The notes beneath the pieces were generated by a model that saw nothing but the letters and a program-made list of their open reading frames with translations, did no database searches and was not told the origin of the DNA. The position numbers and the translations under genes were made by a program. Below, in pieces: positions 5,516 through 7,405 of a stretch of DNA of 7,405 nucleotides. The DNA is from Verrucomicrobia bacterium UBA3761. Lineage in GTDB: Bacteria; Verrucomicrobiota; Kiritimatiellia; RFP12; UBA1067. Where the stretch lies: NCBI GenBank assembly GCA_002371135.1, contig DFGB01000056.1:1-7405 (forward strand), in the 5' to 3' direction. Every line of letters begins with the position of its first letter. Within the stretch, counting starts at the first letter, position 1.

Positions 5516-6694
5516 TCAGAACGCGAAATCGTCTTCATTGCCGGAGGAACCGGAATCTCCCGTGTCGCCATCTTCGGATGCGGGCTCCTCCTCGGAAACT
5601 TCGACTTCGGACACGACAACGGAAGAAGCCTCGGCGGCCTCGGCGGCCTGCTTGGCAAGTTTCTCGTCGGCGGCGGCATCGCGAGGACCGATTTCTCCAG
5701 AGTTGATCTCGTAGCGTCCTTCGGTAAAAGCGCGGCGATTCTTGAGATCGCCATTCGTATTGAAAGTCATGATGCTGACGCTCATGCGCTCGCCGATTTT
5801 CGGGACGGCGCGGTGGATGGCGACCTTGGTCTTGGGCGAAAGCTTCCAGTCGAGCGTCTTGTGGATGACAGTCGATTCTCCCGTCTCGTAATTGTGCTCA
5901 AGTTCGTCGCCCTGGTCGAGGACGACCATGCAATCGCCGCGGTTGCCGTAAAGGCCGGTGAAGAGGTTGTCGAGAGTGGAGCGAATCTTAACCTCCTGCG
6001 CAGCCCTCAGGGCCGGGAAACGATAGTGCATGCCTTCGATCGCAAGCGTGCCGGTGATACAACGAATCTGGGTTGCGTCGCCATCGGCAGTCTGCACATA
6101 GGCATAGCGCGATTCACCCTGCAGGTTGACGACCGTGAACCCGGGAGCCGCGACTTTGAACACGCCCTCCGGCATGTTGCGAGGGAGTTTGACCGTAAGA
6201 ACGCCGCCTTGGAGCGTAATTACGCGCTCCTTTGAAGCGATCGGCTGGAAGCGCGTACCGAACTCGGAATTGGCGGCCAGAACGACATTGATTTCGGTAC
6301 CGAACTGAATCGTAAGTTTGGAGCGACCGGGCCCGACGGTGCGGAAGTGTGTTCCGTGCGGATAGAACTTGCCCTCCTCGATCGGGTACCACTGGGTTTC
6401 GCCGGGCTTCTTGACCTCCGCATTGCCCTCGATGGAGCGGCAAAGCGGAAGGGAATAGAAAACGCGGTCGGGAGCCTTGTTCACACTCTTTTTGAGCGCG
6501 GTTGTCTCGGGATCGTCTTCACTTTCACCAGCATCGGCGGAAGATTCTTCCGATTCGGAGGACGAAGGCGCATCGCCAGCGTCGATTGTAATGTCGTCGT
6601 CGTTGCCGAAATCGAAATCGTCGTCATCCTGCGCCCAGGCGCCAAGCGCCGTGACGGATGCTGCGATAGCGATAAACCTGACTGCCGCTTTCAT
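5516..6694 (-). CDS. Secreted FecR-domain protein with acidic termini
   Basis: This 392-residue protein has a clear signal peptide (1-21, cleavage likely after AWA). A low-complexity Asp/Ser/Glu-rich stretch follows (22-64). Residues about 85-221 have the FecR domain pattern: G-x-A-E-V near 90, QWYPIEEGKFYPHGTHFRT (101-119), a run of beta-strands with LTIQFGTEINVVLAANSEF, then LQGGVLTVKL, FKVAAPGFTVVNLQGE and IRCITGTLAIEG. In FecR itself this domain senses and relays signals, but stand-alone secreted versions are common and mostly uncharacterised. A middle region (222-340) is unassigned. The C-terminus (341-392) is Ala/Glu- then Asp/Ser/Gly-rich and ends in DDFAF, echoing the DDFDF just after the signal peptide. 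No second membrane segment is visible. The start at 6694 is firm: AAGGAG (6703-6708) precedes it by 8 nt. It lies 51 nt after galK and just before a periplasmic chaperone gene. Confidence 0.8.
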   Translation of the reverse strand: MKAAVRFIAIAASVTALGAWAQDDDDFDFGNDDDITIDAGDAPSSSESEESSADAGESEDDPETTALKKSVNKAPDRVFYSLPLCRSIEGNAEVKKPGETQWYPIEEGKFYPHGTHFRTVGPGRSKLTIQFGTEINVVLAANSEFGTRFQPIASKERVITLQGGVLTVKLPRNMPEGVFKVAAPGFTVVNLQGESRYAYVQTADGDATQIRCITGTLAIEGMHYRFPALRAAQEVKIRSTLDNLFTGLYGNRGDCMVVLDQGDELEHNYETGESTVIHKTLDWKLSPKTKVAIHRAVPKIGERMSVSIMTFNTNGDLKNRRAFTEGRYEINSGEIGPRDAAADEKLAKQAAEAAEASSVVVSEVEVSEEEPASEDGDTGDSGSSGNEDDFAF

Positions 6695-6702
6695 TGAGGT
6701 CG

Positions 6703-6708
6703 CTCCTT
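6703..6708 (-). promoter_or_regulatory. Strong Shine-Dalgarno of the FecR-like gene
   Basis: AAGGAG sits 8 nt before the ATG at 6694. It is the best ribosome binding site in the - strand run and fixes the start. It contrasts with the weak or absent sites of the PpiD-like gene, dut, def and luxS, and suggests high translation of the secreted protein. Confidence 0.7.
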
Positions 6709-6745
6709 GTTGCGATTGAAGATAAAGTTTGCGTTGCGTGGCGGA

Positions 6746-7405
6746 TCAGACAAGCCTTGCGCCGTCGGAAGGCTTGATGACGGAGCAGACCGGTTCGTCG
6801 CCAAACTTCGCCTTGTAGGCCGCAGTGATGGCCGAAGCGATCTTGCCGGCCGCCGCCGGGTCGACAAGAAGGCAGCAGCTACCGCCGAATCCGCCGCCGG
6901 AGAGACGCGCACCATAGACTTCGGGAATTTCCTTCGCCGCATCGACGATGGCGTCAAGCTCCTCGCAAGAGTTCTCGAACCAGTTGCGGCTCGACTCGTG
7001 CGAATCGAACATGAGTGCGCCAAAGCCGGCAAGATCGCCTTTCTCGAGAAGCGCCGCGCCCTGGAGAACGCGCTCGTCTTCACCGATGGGATGGACGGCG
7101 CGCTTGGCGGAAACCTCGTCCAATCCGCCGTGATAGAGCACCCACTCGGCCATCGTGACATCGCGCAGATGTGTCACCTTCTTGCGGAGGACGCCTGCGA
7201 AATACTTCGCGGAATCCTCGCACGCTTTGCGGCGGGAGGCGTACGCACCGTCCACAAGGGCGTGCTTGGCGTTGGACTTGACCATCATGAACGCGACCTT
7301 GGGTCCGAGTTCGACGTTCTCGAATGTATTGTAGCGGAAGTCGCTCTTGACAAGTCCGCCCTCCTTGCCATACATCGAGGAGGCCTGGTCGAGCAGCCCG
7401 CACGG
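6746..7405 (-). CDS. galK: Galactokinase, C-terminal part (5' end outside window)
   Basis: Galactokinase phosphorylates galactose at C1 with ATP, the first step of the Leloir pathway. The last 219 residues are present and the gene runs off the right edge, so its start and the N-terminal galactose-binding signature are not visible. The visible part opens with CGLLDQ, which holds the catalytic aspartate of GHMP-type galactokinases. It continues with an SH-S-R-x-x-F-E-x-S-C-x-E-L-D stretch at visible residues 135-151 and the conserved GARLSGGGFGG at 165-175. The reading frame is continuous from 7405, so the ATG at 7375 is an internal methionine and not the start. It is the first gene seen in the - strand run, and the neighbouring galactose genes usually expected (galT, galE) are not in view. 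Confidence 0.95.
   Translation of the reverse strand, partial: PCGLLDQASSMYGKEGGLVKSDFRYNTFENVELGPKVAFMMVKSNAKHALVDGAYASRRKACEDSAKYFAGVLRKKVTHLRDVTMAEWVLYHGGLDEVSAKRAVHPIGEDERVLQGAALLEKGDLAGFGALMFDSHESSRNWFENSCEELDAIVDAAKEIPEVYGARLSGGGFGGSCCLLVDPAAAGKIASAITAAYKAKFGDEPVCSVIKPSDGARLV

Noticed and set aside
4254..5714. 486-codon open frame on the + strand
   Set aside because: It lies antisense to the PpiD-like gene and the end of the FecR-like gene, whose proteins have recognisable domains, a membrane anchor and a signal peptide. The + frame gives no recognisable protein and arises from the codon pattern of the real genes.
6215..6232. GGAGCG...CGCTCC inverted repeat with a central CGTAATTACG palindrome
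   Set aside because: It is short, lies inside the FecR-like coding region, and has no regulatory context.
5513..6235. 240-codon open frame on the + strand
   Set aside because: It is antisense to the FecR-like gene, which has a strong ribosome binding site and signal peptide.

Overview
The window holds nine protein-coding genes and no tRNA or rRNA. Two small uncharacterised membrane-protein genes lie on the + strand (264-1407). Seven genes lie head to tail on the - strand (7405-1428). Transcription runs galK (5' end outside the window), a secreted FecR-domain protein, a PpiD/SurA_N-like periplasmic chaperone, dut, def, dapB, then luxS. The two groups converge with only 20 nt between the last stop codons.

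The DNA is moderately GC-rich. The combination of a FecR-domain secreted protein, a PpiD-like protein, a peptide deformylase of the GVGLAAEQ type and several genes with little or no Shine-Dalgarno sequence suggests a Gram-negative-type bacterium, perhaps of the Planctomycetes-Verrucomicrobia-Chlamydiae group (Kiritimatiellae-like). This placement is an impression from protein style, not a proven assignment.

Region by region: 1-69 is a perfect-period 23-bp tandem repeat that probably continues beyond the left edge; each copy carries a small inverted repeat. 70-203 shows nothing recognisable. 204-233 is a near-consensus sigma70-type promoter with an extended -10, which moves the start of the first gene to a GTG at 264. 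264-1407 carries the two membrane proteins, overlapping and probably translationally coupled. 1428-7405 is the housekeeping run.

The - strand genes cover envelope protein biogenesis (FecR-like secreted protein and PpiD-like chaperone), dUTP removal (dut), N-terminal deformylation (def), lysine/diaminopimelate synthesis (dapB), the activated methyl cycle and AI-2 (luxS), and galactose use (galK). Spacing is tight from the PpiD-like gene to dapB (11-24 nt) and looser (51-80 nt) around the FecR-like gene and before luxS. They look co-transcribed but not committed to one pathway.

The most unusual signals are a 19-bp stem-loop (14 bp plus 5 bp) inside the first 26 codons of dut, the 23-bp repeat array, a GC hairpin followed by an A-rich leader in front of the PpiD-like gene, the apparent lack of a parvulin domain in that protein, and the uncharacterised two-gene membrane module. 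I found no convincing new defence system or other large undescribed system.
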